Part shown: in pieces, positions 25,931-34,708 of the stretch
Layout of the letters: each line of letters starts with the position of its first letter
How positions within the stretch are numbered: the stretch's first letter is position 1
Source of the DNA: JAVBSX01 sp051660685
Lineage (GTDB): Bacteria > Planctomycetota > Planctomycetia > Pirellulales > Thermoguttaceae
Direction: 5' to 3'
Assembly: GCA_051660685.1 (NCBI GenBank)
Contig: JBOFQB010000105.1
Location: 1 to 39,608, forward strand
DNA: 39,608 bases
The notes under the pieces: model-generated
Seen by the model: the letters and a program-made list of their open reading frames with translations, nothing else
Databases searched by the model: none
Told to the model about the DNA's origin: nothing
Translations under genes and position numbers: made by a program

Positions 25931-28252
25931 ATGTCAACCGCAAGTGGACATTCCAATCATCGGATTCGGACCCGTTCAGAACGGGTTGCTTCGGTTGTGC
26001 TCCGAAATGGTCTTTGGTCCGGTCTTCTTAACATTTTGCGCAATGATTTACGGTATTCGCTGATTCTCGCAATGCTGTTGATGAACCTGCTCGTCTGTTT
26101 CATCATTGAAGCATGGAAACCGCCTTTTCTTTACCGACTGAATGATGTGCCGAATCGCGCAATCGTTTGTCAGACCCCCTTTCAGGTTGCAAGTGAGACG
26201 GAAACCGAATTGGCGCGCGACCGGGCTCGTTGGTCAACACCCCCGGTTTACACGCTTGACGCTCAACCGTTGAGTCTGTTGCGGGATGTTTTGACAAACA
26301 CGATTGCGGGTCTTGTTCAAACAGCAGAATTCGAGGAGTTGGTTGACTCAAAAGTGTGGTCCGATTTCTTTCCGAATCTTGTGAATGGTACACAGGGTAA
26401 GGAATCGGACAATGAGGCCTCTTTTCGACAACTTTTTGCGGCGTTGAAACGATTGTATGGTCAAGAAGAGGGAATGGTCCGCTTGTCCGAATCGTTAAAG
26501 AAAAGTATGGAACCGTTGGAATCACCCGGTTATTTGACGGAATTTTCGCAAAAGGTAACGGATTGGACAAAGGAACGTATTCGGGTTCTTTATCCCGACG
26601 GAACCAGTTCGGTTGTGTATGCGAATGAGGTTTTACTGGGAGATGGTTCCCGATTCCAACGTTCTTTGCAACGGGAGTTTTCGAATGACGTTATTTCGTC
26701 GGCGTTCTTTCGTTGGTTTCTTCCCAAACTGAAGGAAATGGGGGGAGTCCTGAAACTGGAAGAGGGTCAAACGGCTCTTGCTGTTGAAGAGGCGGTTAAT
26801 GCCGTTATGACCGTTTTTGCCGAATATCCGCGCGGTAAAGTGCTGCATCCTGCCGAAAAAGCAATCGGACCTGATTCCTTACGTCTATTGAAGGAAGAAT
26901 ACCGACATTCACTGAATGAGTTGTCTTGGAAACAAAGAGTAACCCGTTTTTTTGTGGTCTATCTTCTTTTTGTGCTTGCTCATTTTCTGGGTTGGGTTTA
27001 CATGTATCGCCGGGAACGACGCAAACCCAAATCATTTTGGCCCAGTTTCATGCTCCTTGTTTACATGGTTTCGGTTATTGTCCTGACTCAGATACTTTAC
27101 ACCATGACCGGGACTGCAACAGCGCAATTGGGGTTGGTTGCATTGCTCCCTCTTTTGATTTTTTCACAGAGTCTTGCAATCACCTATTCTTGGGAATTGT
27201 CTATGGTCCTTTCACTCAATCTGGCATTTATCCTCGTTGTTGCTGAAGGAGCCTTATTTGGACCTATGATGATTCTGGTCGGCACAACGATTGTTGTTGT
27301 TGAACAGCTTGGTCGTTTGCGAAGTCGCTTCAAACTCATTTCGGTCGGCGCAATTGCAAGTGTCGTTGCGTTTATTGCAACAATCGGATCAGGGGTGTTG
27401 CAGAATCGGGGGTTGAACATGTCCCTTTTTCAGGACGCTTTTTTCAATGTTGGTTGGACACTTTTAGCCGGGTTTGTCATGTCCGGTCTATTACCTTACA
27501 TTGAACGACCTTTTGGTGTTTTAACCGACATGAGTCTGCTGGAACTGGGAAATGTCTCACATCCTTTGTTGCAGGAATTGAATCGTCGGGCTCCTGCAAC
27601 ATACAGTCATTCCATGCAGGTTGGTTCAATTGCAGAAGCAGCGAGTGAAGCGATTGGGGCGAGAAGTTTAATGACCCGGGTTGGGGCGTATTTCCATGAT
27701 ATTGGTAAGATTCTCAAACCGCAGTATTTTTCGGAGAATCAATTATCGGGCGAAAACGTGCATGACATGTTGGAACCGCGAATGAGTGCTCTTGTTATTG
27801 TTGCTCATGTGAAAGATGGAGCGGACCTTGCACGACAACATCGATTGCCAAAACCGTTGATTGATTTGATTGAGCAACATCATGGAACTTCCTTAGTTTC
27901 GTACTTTTTCGGTGTTGCAAGTCGTCAGAACAAGGACAATCCTTATGGACAAGGGGCGGAAGAGAGCACGTTTCGTTATCCCGGTCCGAAACCACAATGT
28001 AAAGAGGCGGGGATTCTCATGCTCGCGGATGCTGCGGAAAGTGCAGTCCGTTCTATGGGCGATTCGGCAACCCCGGGTCGCATTGAAAATATGGTCCGTC
28101 AGATTACAGAAACGAAATTGCAAGATGAACAATTTGATGATTCAGGTTTGACGTTACATGATATTCGCGTTGTTGAGAACAGTATCATCAAGTCGTTGAT
28201 TGCAATTCGACATGCACGAATCAAGTATCCCGGACAGTCCGGGTCTTCCTAA
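25931..28252 (+). CDS. 7TM-HD phosphodiesterase (PgpH-like)
   Basis: The 773-residue protein has the 7TMR-HD architecture: an N-terminal helix (about 37-58), a large extracytoplasmic domain (about 60-335), seven helices (about 340-530) and a cytoplasmic HD domain (about 545-760). The metal-binding HD residues are present in YSHSMQVGSIAE, HDIGK (589-593), IVAHVKDG and EQHHGTSLVSYFF. Characterised members such as Listeria PgpH hydrolyse cyclic di-AMP, so this protein may control c-di-AMP and thereby osmotic or cell-wall balance; that substrate is inferred from the family. It starts 50 bp after the cytochrome gene on the same strand and is probably cotranscribed. A perfect hairpin lies at its 3' end. 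Confidence 0.93.
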   Translation: MSTASGHSNHRIRTRSERVASVVLRNGLWSGLLNILRNDLRYSLILAMLLMNLLVCFIIEAWKPPFLYRLNDVPNRAIVCQTPFQVASETETELARDRARWSTPPVYTLDAQPLSLLRDVLTNTIAGLVQTAEFEELVDSKVWSDFFPNLVNGTQGKESDNEASFRQLFAALKRLYGQEEGMVRLSESLKKSMEPLESPGYLTEFSQKVTDWTKERIRVLYPDGTSSVVYANEVLLGDGSRFQRSLQREFSNDVISSAFFRWFLPKLKEMGGVLKLEEGQTALAVEEAVNAVMTVFAEYPRGKVLHPAEKAIGPDSLRLLKEEYRHSLNELSWKQRVTRFFVVYLLFVLAHFLGWVYMYRRERRKPKSFWPSFMLLVYMVSVIVLTQILYTMTGTATAQLGLVALLPLLIFSQSLAITYSWELSMVLSLNLAFILVVAEGALFGPMMILVGTTIVVVEQLGRLRSRFKLISVGAIASVVAFIATIGSGVLQNRGLNMSLFQDAFFNVGWTLLAGFVMSGLLPYIERPFGVLTDMSLLELGNVSHPLLQELNRRAPATYSHSMQVGSIAEAASEAIGARSLMTRVGAYFHDIGKILKPQYFSENQLSGENVHDMLEPRMSALVIVAHVKDGADLARQHRLPKPLIDLIEQHHGTSLVSYFFGVASRQNKDNPYGQGAEESTFRYPGPKPQCKEAGILMLADAAESAVRSMGDSATPGRIENMVRQITETKLQDEQFDDSGLTLHDIRVVENSIIKSLIAIRHARIKYPGQSGSS
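28229..28243 (+). terminator. possible hairpin terminator at the end of the 7TM-HD gene
   Basis: CCCGGACAGTCCGGG is a perfect palindrome overlapping the last codons, followed by a pyrimidine-rich but not T-only tract. It might slow or end transcription. The next gene starts only 40 bp later. Confidence 0.25.
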
Positions 28253-28282
28253 CTCTCTCTTCCCCCTTTTAAGGATGATCGA

Positions 28283-29539
28283 ATGACGAATTATGGTTTC
28301 AGGTATTCCAATTGTCTTTGCGTTTTTTTGGCGTTTGTTTTTACTGTAATCGGTTACTCTTTTCTGTATGCCGAAAATGGGGGCGCGAATGTTGCAGAGA
28401 AACCGGCTGAAAACGGTCCAACGTATAAGAAACTCGTTTTGAGCGAAAACTTTTATGCCGAAGGAGCCAATTGCGGCGATTTCAACCGAGATGGACATCT
28501 CGATGTCGTTGCAGGTCCCTTTTGGTTTGAAGGACCGGATTTTACGGTCCGACATGAATACACGGAAGTGAAAGAGGTTGATCCAGAAGGATACTCGGAG
28601 TTTTTCTTTGCCTTTACGGGAGATTTTAACGGAGATGGTTGGGAAGATATTTTCATTGTCGGTTTCCCCGGCGCAACAGGACATTGGTTTGAAAATCCGA
28701 AAGGGAAATCAGGACTCTGGAAAAAGACATTGGCGATCCCCTCTGTCGGGAATGAGTCCCCGCAAATGGTCGATTTGGACGGAGATGGTCAACAGGAGAT
28801 GATTTACGTCAAGGACGGTCGGTTTGGATATGCAAAGTACAATGTGAATGATCCGTATGCTCTTTGGACGTTTTATCCCATTTCGGCAGAAGGGGCGAAT
28901 TTTCCAAAAGCCGGACATGGAATTGGTTTTGGTGATTTGAACGAAGATGACCGGATTGATTTGATCTGTTCAGAAGGATGGTTTTCGGCTCCTTCTCAAA
29001 ATGACCGGGAAGAATCTTGGAAATTTCATCCCTATGATTTTGCTGATGCAGGTGCTCAAATCATTGTTTTGGATGTGGACGGGGACGGAAAAAATGATGT
29101 TGTGACTTCTTGGCATTGTCATTTGTACGGACTCGTTTGGTATAAGCAATTGCGAACCGTTTCGGGAGAAATAGGTTGGGAAAAGTTTGAAATTCTCTCC
29201 CCGACGCCGGATGAAACATCGGACGAACTGCGAATCAGTCAGCTTCATGCTTTTGATGTTGCGGATTTTAGCGGGAGTGGACGACCGGATTTTGTGACGG
29301 GAAAAAGATGGTGGGCTCACGGTTCTAAGGGGGATAAGGAACCAAATGCTCCTGCTGTTCTCTATTGGTTTGAATTAAAACGAGATGGATGGGGCGGGGT
29401 TGAGATAAGGCCGCATTTGATTGACGACTGTTCGGGGGTCGGGACCCAAGTTGTTGCACAAGATTTGAACGAAGATGGAGTCCCTGATGTTATTGTTGCC
29501 AACAAACGGGGTATTTTCGTCTTTCTGAGTGAAAAATAG
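28283..29539 (+). CDS. exported FG-GAP/VCBS repeat protein
   Basis: The 418-residue protein has a signal peptide (about 1-30) and then a predicted beta-propeller made of FG-GAP/VCBS-type repeats. At least seven calcium-loop motifs are visible: GDFNRDGHLDVV, GDFNGDGWEDIF, VDLDGDGQQEMI, GDLNEDDRIDLI, LDVDGDGKNDVV, ADFSGSGRPDFV and QDLNEDGVPDVI. It should be secreted or cell-surface; such proteins are abundant in planctomycetes and their ligands are mostly unknown. AAGGA lies eight bases upstream of the ATG. The stop codon is the first TAG of a G-rich tandem repeat, so the stop position may be recent. Confidence 0.9.
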   Translation: MTNYGFRYSNCLCVFLAFVFTVIGYSFLYAENGGANVAEKPAENGPTYKKLVLSENFYAEGANCGDFNRDGHLDVVAGPFWFEGPDFTVRHEYTEVKEVDPEGYSEFFFAFTGDFNGDGWEDIFIVGFPGATGHWFENPKGKSGLWKKTLAIPSVGNESPQMVDLDGDGQQEMIYVKDGRFGYAKYNVNDPYALWTFYPISAEGANFPKAGHGIGFGDLNEDDRIDLICSEGWFSAPSQNDREESWKFHPYDFADAGAQIIVLDVDGDGKNDVVTSWHCHLYGLVWYKQLRTVSGEIGWEKFEILSPTPDETSDELRISQLHAFDVADFSGSGRPDFVTGKRWWAHGSKGDKEPNAPAVLYWFELKRDGWGGVEIRPHLIDDCSGVGTQVVAQDLNEDGVPDVIVANKRGIFVFLSEK

Positions 29540-29576
29540 GGAATAGGGGTTGGGGGATAGGGATTTGGGAGGAGGA
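29536..29576 (+). repeat. G-rich 7-bp tandem repeat, copy 3 (contains stop codon)
   Basis: ATAGGGAATAGGGGTTGGGG continues into GATAGGGATTTGGGAGGAGG. The period is seven bases. The TAG at 29537-29539 is the stop codon of the FG-GAP protein. Confidence 0.8.
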
Positions 29577-29986
29577 CACCTCGCTTTGACGCAACATGAC
29601 GGATCATGCGTCAGATTCCGTTTGTACTCGTTACTCTTTTCCATATTCCAATTATTATGTGTCTGCGCGTCAATAACCTATCTAAATTGCGGATTCATAA
29701 TTGATTAAAGTTTTATTTTGATTTCGTGTTTTTGGTGTATTTCGTGGTATCATTAAAGAACCACTAAAAACACGAAGATCACGAAAGGAACAAAGTAATA
29801 TAGATCAATTATTTATGTGCGGATGCTAACAATATCAGAAAACGGGATTTTTGAAATTCCGTAGAAATCTGTTTGCCAAAACTCTGCGTCCTTTGCGACT
29901 CTGCGAGAAACATTCCCAAATTAACGATAATTGTCGTTGTCCTAGTATTCCGTGTCGAAAATTTTCAACCGTCCTGAATACACCTT
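29540..29986. other. 447 bp intergenic region with three repeat types
   Basis: Holds the rest of the G-rich tandem repeat, the CACGAA-type inverted repeat at 29721-29788, and a CTCTGCGTCCTTTGCGACTC stretch starting at 29882 that resembles widely dispersed 'CTCTGCG' repeats. The frame from 29851 that runs into the next gene in another phase is a shadow. Confidence 0.6.
29721..29788. repeat. CACGAA-type inverted repeat, copy 2 (arms in opposite order)
   Basis: The left arm ATTTCGTGTTTTTGGTGTAT continues into TTCGTGGT. The right arm is ACCACTAAAAACACGAAGAT and continues into CACGAAAGG. The TTCGTG arm comes first, the reverse of the copy at 17479. Confidence 0.7.
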
Positions 29987-31123
29987 ATGTCTTTCAAACC
30001 CTTATCTCTGTTCCTCCTGTTGATTGTGATGTTACAATCGGTCCAAATGGTTGGGACGGTTTGTGCGGACAACGAAGTGGAACAGGAAAGGGAAAGAGAG
30101 AGGGGGAGCGAACCGACGAAGGGGCAGATTGATGAAACGGTTCGGAAAGGAGTTCAGTTCCTGCTCAGTCGGCAGAATGTGGACGGATCATTTGGCAAAA
30201 GTGGGGAACAGTATTTTGCCGATTGCGGTGTTGCAGCTCTTTGCGGACTTGCGTTACTTGCAGAAGGGAGTACCCCGGAATCGGGAATCGGGGCTGAATG
30301 TCTGCAAAAAATCATCTCTTTTTTGCTCGGTCAATCTCAGGAAAATGGGATGATTGGGCAAAGTACAACCCGGGGAATGTACGGACATGGTTTTGCGACG
30401 CAGTTTTTAGCCGAATGTTATGGAATGAATCTTGGTGATTCGGCGGAATATCGGGCCAAACTGCGTCAAGCTGTTGATTTGATTATTCGGACGCAAAACC
30501 GTGAGATACAGGATGGTCCAATCGGGGGAGAAGGGGCGAAAGGGGGCGGTTGGAGATACCGACCAATTTGCGAGACGGTTGCCGATGTTTCGGTCAGCAT
30601 CACACAAATTATGGCGTTAAGATCGGCTAAAAATGCCGGACTTTATGTTCCAAGTGAGGTCATTGATCGGGCTATTATCTTTCTGAACGCTTGTCGGAAT
30701 GAAGACGGCGGATTTCGGTACATGTTGACGGACGGACGAAGTGGTTTTGCGAGGTCGGCAGGTGCTGTTGCCGCTTTGCAAAGTGCGGGGGAATATCGGG
30801 CTGAATCGCTCAAAAAAATGTTTGCTTATCTTGAAGAAAGTGGTTTTCCCGCTCAGATGCCGGCCTATTATCATTATGGTCATTATTATGCTGCAATTGC
30901 CGTTTCCGTTGCAGGACCGGATTGTCCCATTTCTTGGAAAAAGTGGTATTCGACAATTGCCAAGTCGCTGATTGCCGAACAGGAGGAGAATGGTTCTTGG
31001 AGAGCGAAAAAAGGGGAAATGCCGGTTGATTGCACAACGGCAATGAGCCTTTTTATTCTTTGTGTGCCCCGCAAAAAAATTCCGCTCCTCTTCAGTGTCC
31101 CGCCTCACCATGTAACCGAGTGA
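29987..31123 (+). CDS. exported alpha/alpha-toroid protein (prenyltransferase/squalene-cyclase-like repeats)
   Basis: The 378-residue protein has a signal peptide (about 1-27), an Arg/Glu-rich segment, and then five or more repeats of the QW type found in prenyltransferase and squalene-hopene cyclase toroids: FLLSRQNVDGSFG, FLLGQSQENGMIG, IIRTQNREIQDGPIGG followed by GGWRYRP, FLNACRNEDGGFRY and LIAEQEENGSWRA. I do not see the DxDD catalytic motif of class II cyclases, and the protein is about half the length of those enzymes, so an enzymatic cyclase role is unlikely. Exported single-toroid proteins of this kind are common in planctomycetes and have no assigned function. No clear Shine-Dalgarno lies in front of the ATG at 29987. 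Confidence 0.85.
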   Translation: MSFKPLSLFLLLIVMLQSVQMVGTVCADNEVEQERERERGSEPTKGQIDETVRKGVQFLLSRQNVDGSFGKSGEQYFADCGVAALCGLALLAEGSTPESGIGAECLQKIISFLLGQSQENGMIGQSTTRGMYGHGFATQFLAECYGMNLGDSAEYRAKLRQAVDLIIRTQNREIQDGPIGGEGAKGGGWRYRPICETVADVSVSITQIMALRSAKNAGLYVPSEVIDRAIIFLNACRNEDGGFRYMLTDGRSGFARSAGAVAALQSAGEYRAESLKKMFAYLEESGFPAQMPAYYHYGHYYAAIAVSVAGPDCPISWKKWYSTIAKSLIAEQEENGSWRAKKGEMPVDCTTAMSLFILCVPRKKIPLLFSVPPHHVTE

Positions 31124-31159
31124 TTCTGTTCAGAATGGGGTTGAAAATTGAGACCGAAT

Positions 31160-31212
31160 TGTTGAGCGCATTTCCATACTTGGTTGACACATTGCATGTA
31201 TTTTTGACTGCG
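31160..31212 (+). repeat. GAGCGC(A/G)TTTCCA repeat, copy 1
   Basis: TGTTGAGCGCATTTCCATAC, later ATTGCATGTATTTTTGAC. The same order of motifs occurs on the minus strand at 39298-39346. Shorter matches lie at 31420-31446 (minus) and 38885-38914 (plus). Confidence 0.6.
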
Positions 31213-31225
31213 ACCTAGATACGTC

Positions 31226-31297
31226 GTTTAGCCGAGGAACAACGTTCCGCGCGTATTGAAATCTCTGTACGCGCGATACGTTGTATCGCGGCTAAAC
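31226..31297. repeat. REP-like pair, inverted
   Basis: GTTTAGCCGAGGAAC-AAC-GTTCCGCGCGTA, then a spacer of about 12 bp, then TACGCGCGATAC-GTT-GTATCGCGG plus CTAAAC. Virtually the same as the pair at 17034. Confidence 0.9.
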
Positions 31298-31309
31298 ATG
31301 AGGTCGCTC

Positions 31310-31415
31310 CTCTGGAGCTTGTCTTGTGGGGGGGACGCTTAACCCGGGGTTGCGGTCGCGTTGCTCCCTTCACCCCGGGCTACAAACAGGTCGCCGCTAA
31401 GCGGCTACAAAAGTG
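31310..31415. repeat. multi-hairpin element, short divergent copy
   Basis: AACCCGGGGTTGCGG pairs with CACCCCGGGCTA around a variable loop; a second hairpin follows (GCCGCTAAGCGGC). The longer elements at 34887 and 38976 have the same pattern with CCCAGGGT/ACCCTGGG, so the fourth stem pair is swapped from A-T to G-C. Confidence 0.6.
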
Positions 31416-31419
31416 AGAT

Positions 31420-31446
31420 TTACCGTGATTTTGGAAACGCGCTCGA
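31420..31446 (-). repeat. GAGCGC(A/G)TTTCCA repeat, copy 2
   Basis: On the minus strand it reads CGAGCGCGTTTCCAAAATCA, then CGGTAAA. It closely matches 38885-38914 (TGAGCGCGTTTCCAAAATGA). Confidence 0.55.
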
Positions 31447-31576
31447 CATTGGGTTGAAAAGGGAAGAGGATTGCTGTACACTGGAAATGTTGGTTGCTTT
31501 TCAGACGAGGTTTTCCTCAGACGGGTTGGAAACGGGCAGAATGAAGTGAGATGAAGTAAAGTTAAGGTGAAGATAC

Positions 31577-34500
31577 ATGTTGCGATTCCTGTTGTTTGCA
31601 TTGAGTGCTGTTGTTCTTTTTGTGCCCGCAAAACCTTTGTCGGCTCAAGAAACTTTTTCGCTCGTCTTCGATTTTGAAAAAGGAAATCTCCAAGACGAAG
31701 ATTGGACAATTGTTGAGGGGACCAATTCCAAGCCGATTGGAAATCGGACCGTTGAATTTCATAATGAACAGGTCCCTTATCAAAAGTCGGGGAGTTTTTA
31801 TTTGACGACCTTGGAAGAGTCGGGCAATGCTGGTCCAACAGATGATGTTCAATGTGTGATCGAATCGCCCGTCTTCCAAATTCAAGGAAAAGAAATCAAA
31901 CTGTTGGTTGGAGGAGGTCAACGCCCCAACACTTATGTCGCCCTTTGTATTCTGCAAGAAGATGGTTCAGCAAAAGAGGTTTTGCGAGCAAGCGGACAGA
32001 ATCATCAGGGTTTGGAAGAAGTCGTTTGGCGTGTTGGTCGTTACGTTGGAAAACCGGCGTTTTTCAAGGTTGTTGACCTTGAAACAGGAAGTTGGGCCCA
32101 TATTCGAGCGGACCATTTTCGCTTGAACGGGGTGATTGACCCGGTTAAAACGGAGTTCAGACGGACACAACTTGCTGAGAATCGGGGAAAAAATCAACGA
32201 TTGAAGCGGCTTGAAGAGTTAGGTCCGATTCAAGAGGCGATTGCTGATCTGTTTGGCGGAGCAGAAAATCAGCTGATTCGGGAAAAATGGGAGTCCCGAT
32301 TGCAAGAGTTGCAAGAACAGGTTGGGTCGGACATTGATTTTGGGAAGAAACTGAATCAATTGAAACGGGAGATTCTTTCGTCCAACCCGCTCCTTCGGGA
32401 TTATCCGATTCTCTATGTCAGTCGTCAACAGTATGTCCCGGATCATCATAATACGGAGACGATGTTTCAGACGGGGGAAATCAACACCAATTCGTTCAAG
32501 GGAGGAGGAGCGTTAAAGGTTTGGGACCCGAAAACGGACAAGACATGGACGTTGCTCGAAGTCCCGGACGGAATCGTCCGCGATCCTTGTATTCATTTTG
32601 ACGCAAAAAAAGTGCTGTTCTCACTTCGCAAAGACATTCAGGATGATTATCACATTTACGAAATGGACATTGACCTTGCTCGTCCGACTCTTGTGATTCG
32701 GGGGGGTGAAGGGGCAAACGGTTTGACCGAAAATGTCCCCGGTTTACGACAGTTGACGTTTACACCCGGGATTACGGATATTGACCCTCTTTATCTTCCA
32801 AGCGGGGAAATTCTTTTCAGTTCGACCCGGGAACCAAAATTCTGTATGTGCAACCGGCATATTATGTGCAATCTGTTCACGATGAACGGAGATGGTTCCA
32901 ATTTGCAACAGATAGGACATAGTACGCTTTTTGAGGGACACCCCAGTCTTCTCCCGGACGGTCGGGTTCTCTATGATCGTTGGGAATATGTGGACCGAAA
33001 TTTTGGAGACGCTCAAGGAGTTTGGGTTACTAACCCGGACGGAACCAATCATGCACTGTTTTGGGGAAACAATACAGCATCTCCGGGTGCTGTTCTGGAC
33101 AATCAGATACTCCCGGGAACGGATTCGGTCTTTCTTGGCACATTCAGTTCCTGTCACGACCGTCCTTGGGGAGCAATCGCCCTTGTTGATCGACGTCGGG
33201 GTTTGGACGGAAAAGGACCCGTTTTGCAGACTTGGCCCAAAGAAGCGATTGATCTGGTTGATGTTGGGGGTTATGACACGTTTATAGGGATTCGGCAGAA
33301 ATTTGAAGACCCGTTCCCTCTTTCGGAGAAATACTATCTCGCGTCGGGAATGGTCAATCGGGGCGAAGAAATGGGCATTTGGTTGCTCGACCGATTTGGA
33401 AACATGACGCTTATACATGAAGAGGAACCGGGTTGTTATGATCCAATGCCGCTTCGTCCAACGTCCCCTCCTCCTGTTATTGCAAGTCGGATTGATTTGA
33501 ACGATCCAAACGGTTACTTTTACGTCTCCAACGTCTATGAAGGATTTGGTATGCAAAACGTCGAACCGGGTTCGGTCAAATCGCTGAGAATCGTTGAATC
33601 GCCGGAAAAACGTTTTTGGACGAATCCCGCTTGGGATGGAGGAACCGGTCAACAAGCACCTGGAATGTCTTGGGATGATTTTAACAATAAACGGATTCTT
33701 GGAACCGTTGATGTCGAGGAGGATGGAAGTGTGTTTTTCACCATTCCTGCCGACACTTACGTTTATTTTCAGTTGCTTGACGAAAATGGAATGATGATTC
33801 AATCAATGAGGAGCGGAACAATGGTGAGACCGGGCGAGACGAACGGTTGTTATGGTTGTCATGAAAATCGGCTCGAAACTCCGCCGAAACAGAGTACAAC
33901 GCCGCTTGCAATGCAGAAACCGCCCCAAGTGCCGAAATCATGGTATGGACCAACCCGGCTGTTTAGTTATTTCGAGGAGGTGCAACCGGTTTTTGATAAG
34001 TATTGCGTTTCCTGTCATGATTTTGGTGAACCGGGCGCAGAATTTGTGGTTCTTGCAGGAGACCGGAATCTGGTCTTTAACACCTCCTTTGTCGAACTCC
34101 GCAGTAAAGGTTACGTTCATGTAACAGGTGCAGGTCCGTCCAACAAACTGGAACCTTACAGTTGGGGATCGCATAAAAGTCCTTTAGCGAGCGTGTTATT
34201 AAATGGACATTTCAATCCGATTACAGAAGCGAAATGTCAAGAGCAGAAACAGGGGTTGAATAAGGAGAAGGATCGAGAAGCATTTGATCGGGTTATGACT
34301 TGGATTGACATCAATGCGCCCTATTATCCGACGTATGGAAGTGCTTATCGAGATAACCGGTTTGGCCGTTCTCCTTTGAATGAGGCCCAGTTGAAACGAT
34401 TGCAACGGTTATTCGGTTCCGATCCGACTTGGAGTGTTTCGCTTGACCGTCCGGAAAAAAGTCCCGGACTTTCCAAACTTTCAAAAGACTCACGTTCGTA

Positions 34501-34708
34501 TAAAGAGGCGTTGAGTCTGATTGAAGAGGGAGCAAGGTTGTTGCGTGAAAAACCGAGAGGTGAGAATGCGGATTTTGTGCCGGTTGATCCGGTTGAAATG
34601 GCGCAACAGCAGAAATATGACACATTGCAGGAAGTCGAACGCAAGATGAGGGCTGCAATCATCGAGGGGGACAAACTGTTGGAAAAAGCGGTTCAGGACC
34701 TGAGGTAG
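31577..34708 (+). CDS. HzsA-like exported dihaem cytochrome with beta-propeller
   Basis: The 1043-residue protein has a signal peptide (about 1-23), an N-terminal domain to about 185 that may be a beta-sandwich, an alpha-helical linker, then a TolB/PD40-like propeller (about 275-560; NLFTMNGDGSNLQQIG, SLLPDGRVLYDRWEY). Next comes a region matching the middle domain of hydrazine synthase alpha (YVSNVYEGFG; ILGTVDVEEDGSVFF; QSMRSGTMVRPGETNGCYGC). CxxCH haem sites are C758-YG-CH and C810-VS-CH. In anammox bacteria HzsA makes hydrazine with HzsB and HzsC. Homologues are widespread in other planctomycetes with unknown role, and no hzsB or hzsC is visible here, so hydrazine synthesis is not implied. 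Maturation would need a system such as the CcsA-type protein at 4093. Confidence 0.87.
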   Translation: MLRFLLFALSAVVLFVPAKPLSAQETFSLVFDFEKGNLQDEDWTIVEGTNSKPIGNRTVEFHNEQVPYQKSGSFYLTTLEESGNAGPTDDVQCVIESPVFQIQGKEIKLLVGGGQRPNTYVALCILQEDGSAKEVLRASGQNHQGLEEVVWRVGRYVGKPAFFKVVDLETGSWAHIRADHFRLNGVIDPVKTEFRRTQLAENRGKNQRLKRLEELGPIQEAIADLFGGAENQLIREKWESRLQELQEQVGSDIDFGKKLNQLKREILSSNPLLRDYPILYVSRQQYVPDHHNTETMFQTGEINTNSFKGGGALKVWDPKTDKTWTLLEVPDGIVRDPCIHFDAKKVLFSLRKDIQDDYHIYEMDIDLARPTLVIRGGEGANGLTENVPGLRQLTFTPGITDIDPLYLPSGEILFSSTREPKFCMCNRHIMCNLFTMNGDGSNLQQIGHSTLFEGHPSLLPDGRVLYDRWEYVDRNFGDAQGVWVTNPDGTNHALFWGNNTASPGAVLDNQILPGTDSVFLGTFSSCHDRPWGAIALVDRRRGLDGKGPVLQTWPKEAIDLVDVGGYDTFIGIRQKFEDPFPLSEKYYLASGMVNRGEEMGIWLLDRFGNMTLIHEEEPGCYDPMPLRPTSPPPVIASRIDLNDPNGYFYVSNVYEGFGMQNVEPGSVKSLRIVESPEKRFWTNPAWDGGTGQQAPGMSWDDFNNKRILGTVDVEEDGSVFFTIPADTYVYFQLLDENGMMIQSMRSGTMVRPGETNGCYGCHENRLETPPKQSTTPLAMQKPPQVPKSWYGPTRLFSYFEEVQPVFDKYCVSCHDFGEPGAEFVVLAGDRNLVFNTSFVELRSKGYVHVTGAGPSNKLEPYSWGSHKSPLASVLLNGHFNPITEAKCQEQKQGLNKEKDREAFDRVMTWIDINAPYYPTYGSAYRDNRFGRSPLNEAQLKRLQRLFGSDPTWSVSLDRPEKSPGLSKLSKDSRSYKEALSLIEEGARLLREKPRGENADFVPVDPVEMAQQQKYDTLQEVERKMRAAIIEGDKLLEKAVQDLR

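Larger units (their letters stand above)
31124..31576. other. 453 bp intergenic region packed with repeats
   Basis: In order: a GAGCGC(A/G)TTTCCA repeat (31160-31212), an REP-like inverted pair (31226-31297), a multi-hairpin relative with CCCGGGGT/ACCCCGGG arms (31310-31415) and a reverse-oriented GAGCGC repeat (31420-31446). AAGGTGA just upstream of 31577 is the likely ribosome-binding site of the next gene. Confidence 0.7.

Noticed and set aside
29851..30132. 93-codon frame before the toroid gene
   Set aside because: It starts near a CTCTGCG-type repeat and overlaps the toroid gene in a different phase.
31577..34708. Interpretation as true hydrazine synthase of an anammox bacterium
   Set aside because: No HzsB, HzsC or hydrazine dehydrogenase is visible, and HzsA-like proteins are common in non-anammox planctomycetes.
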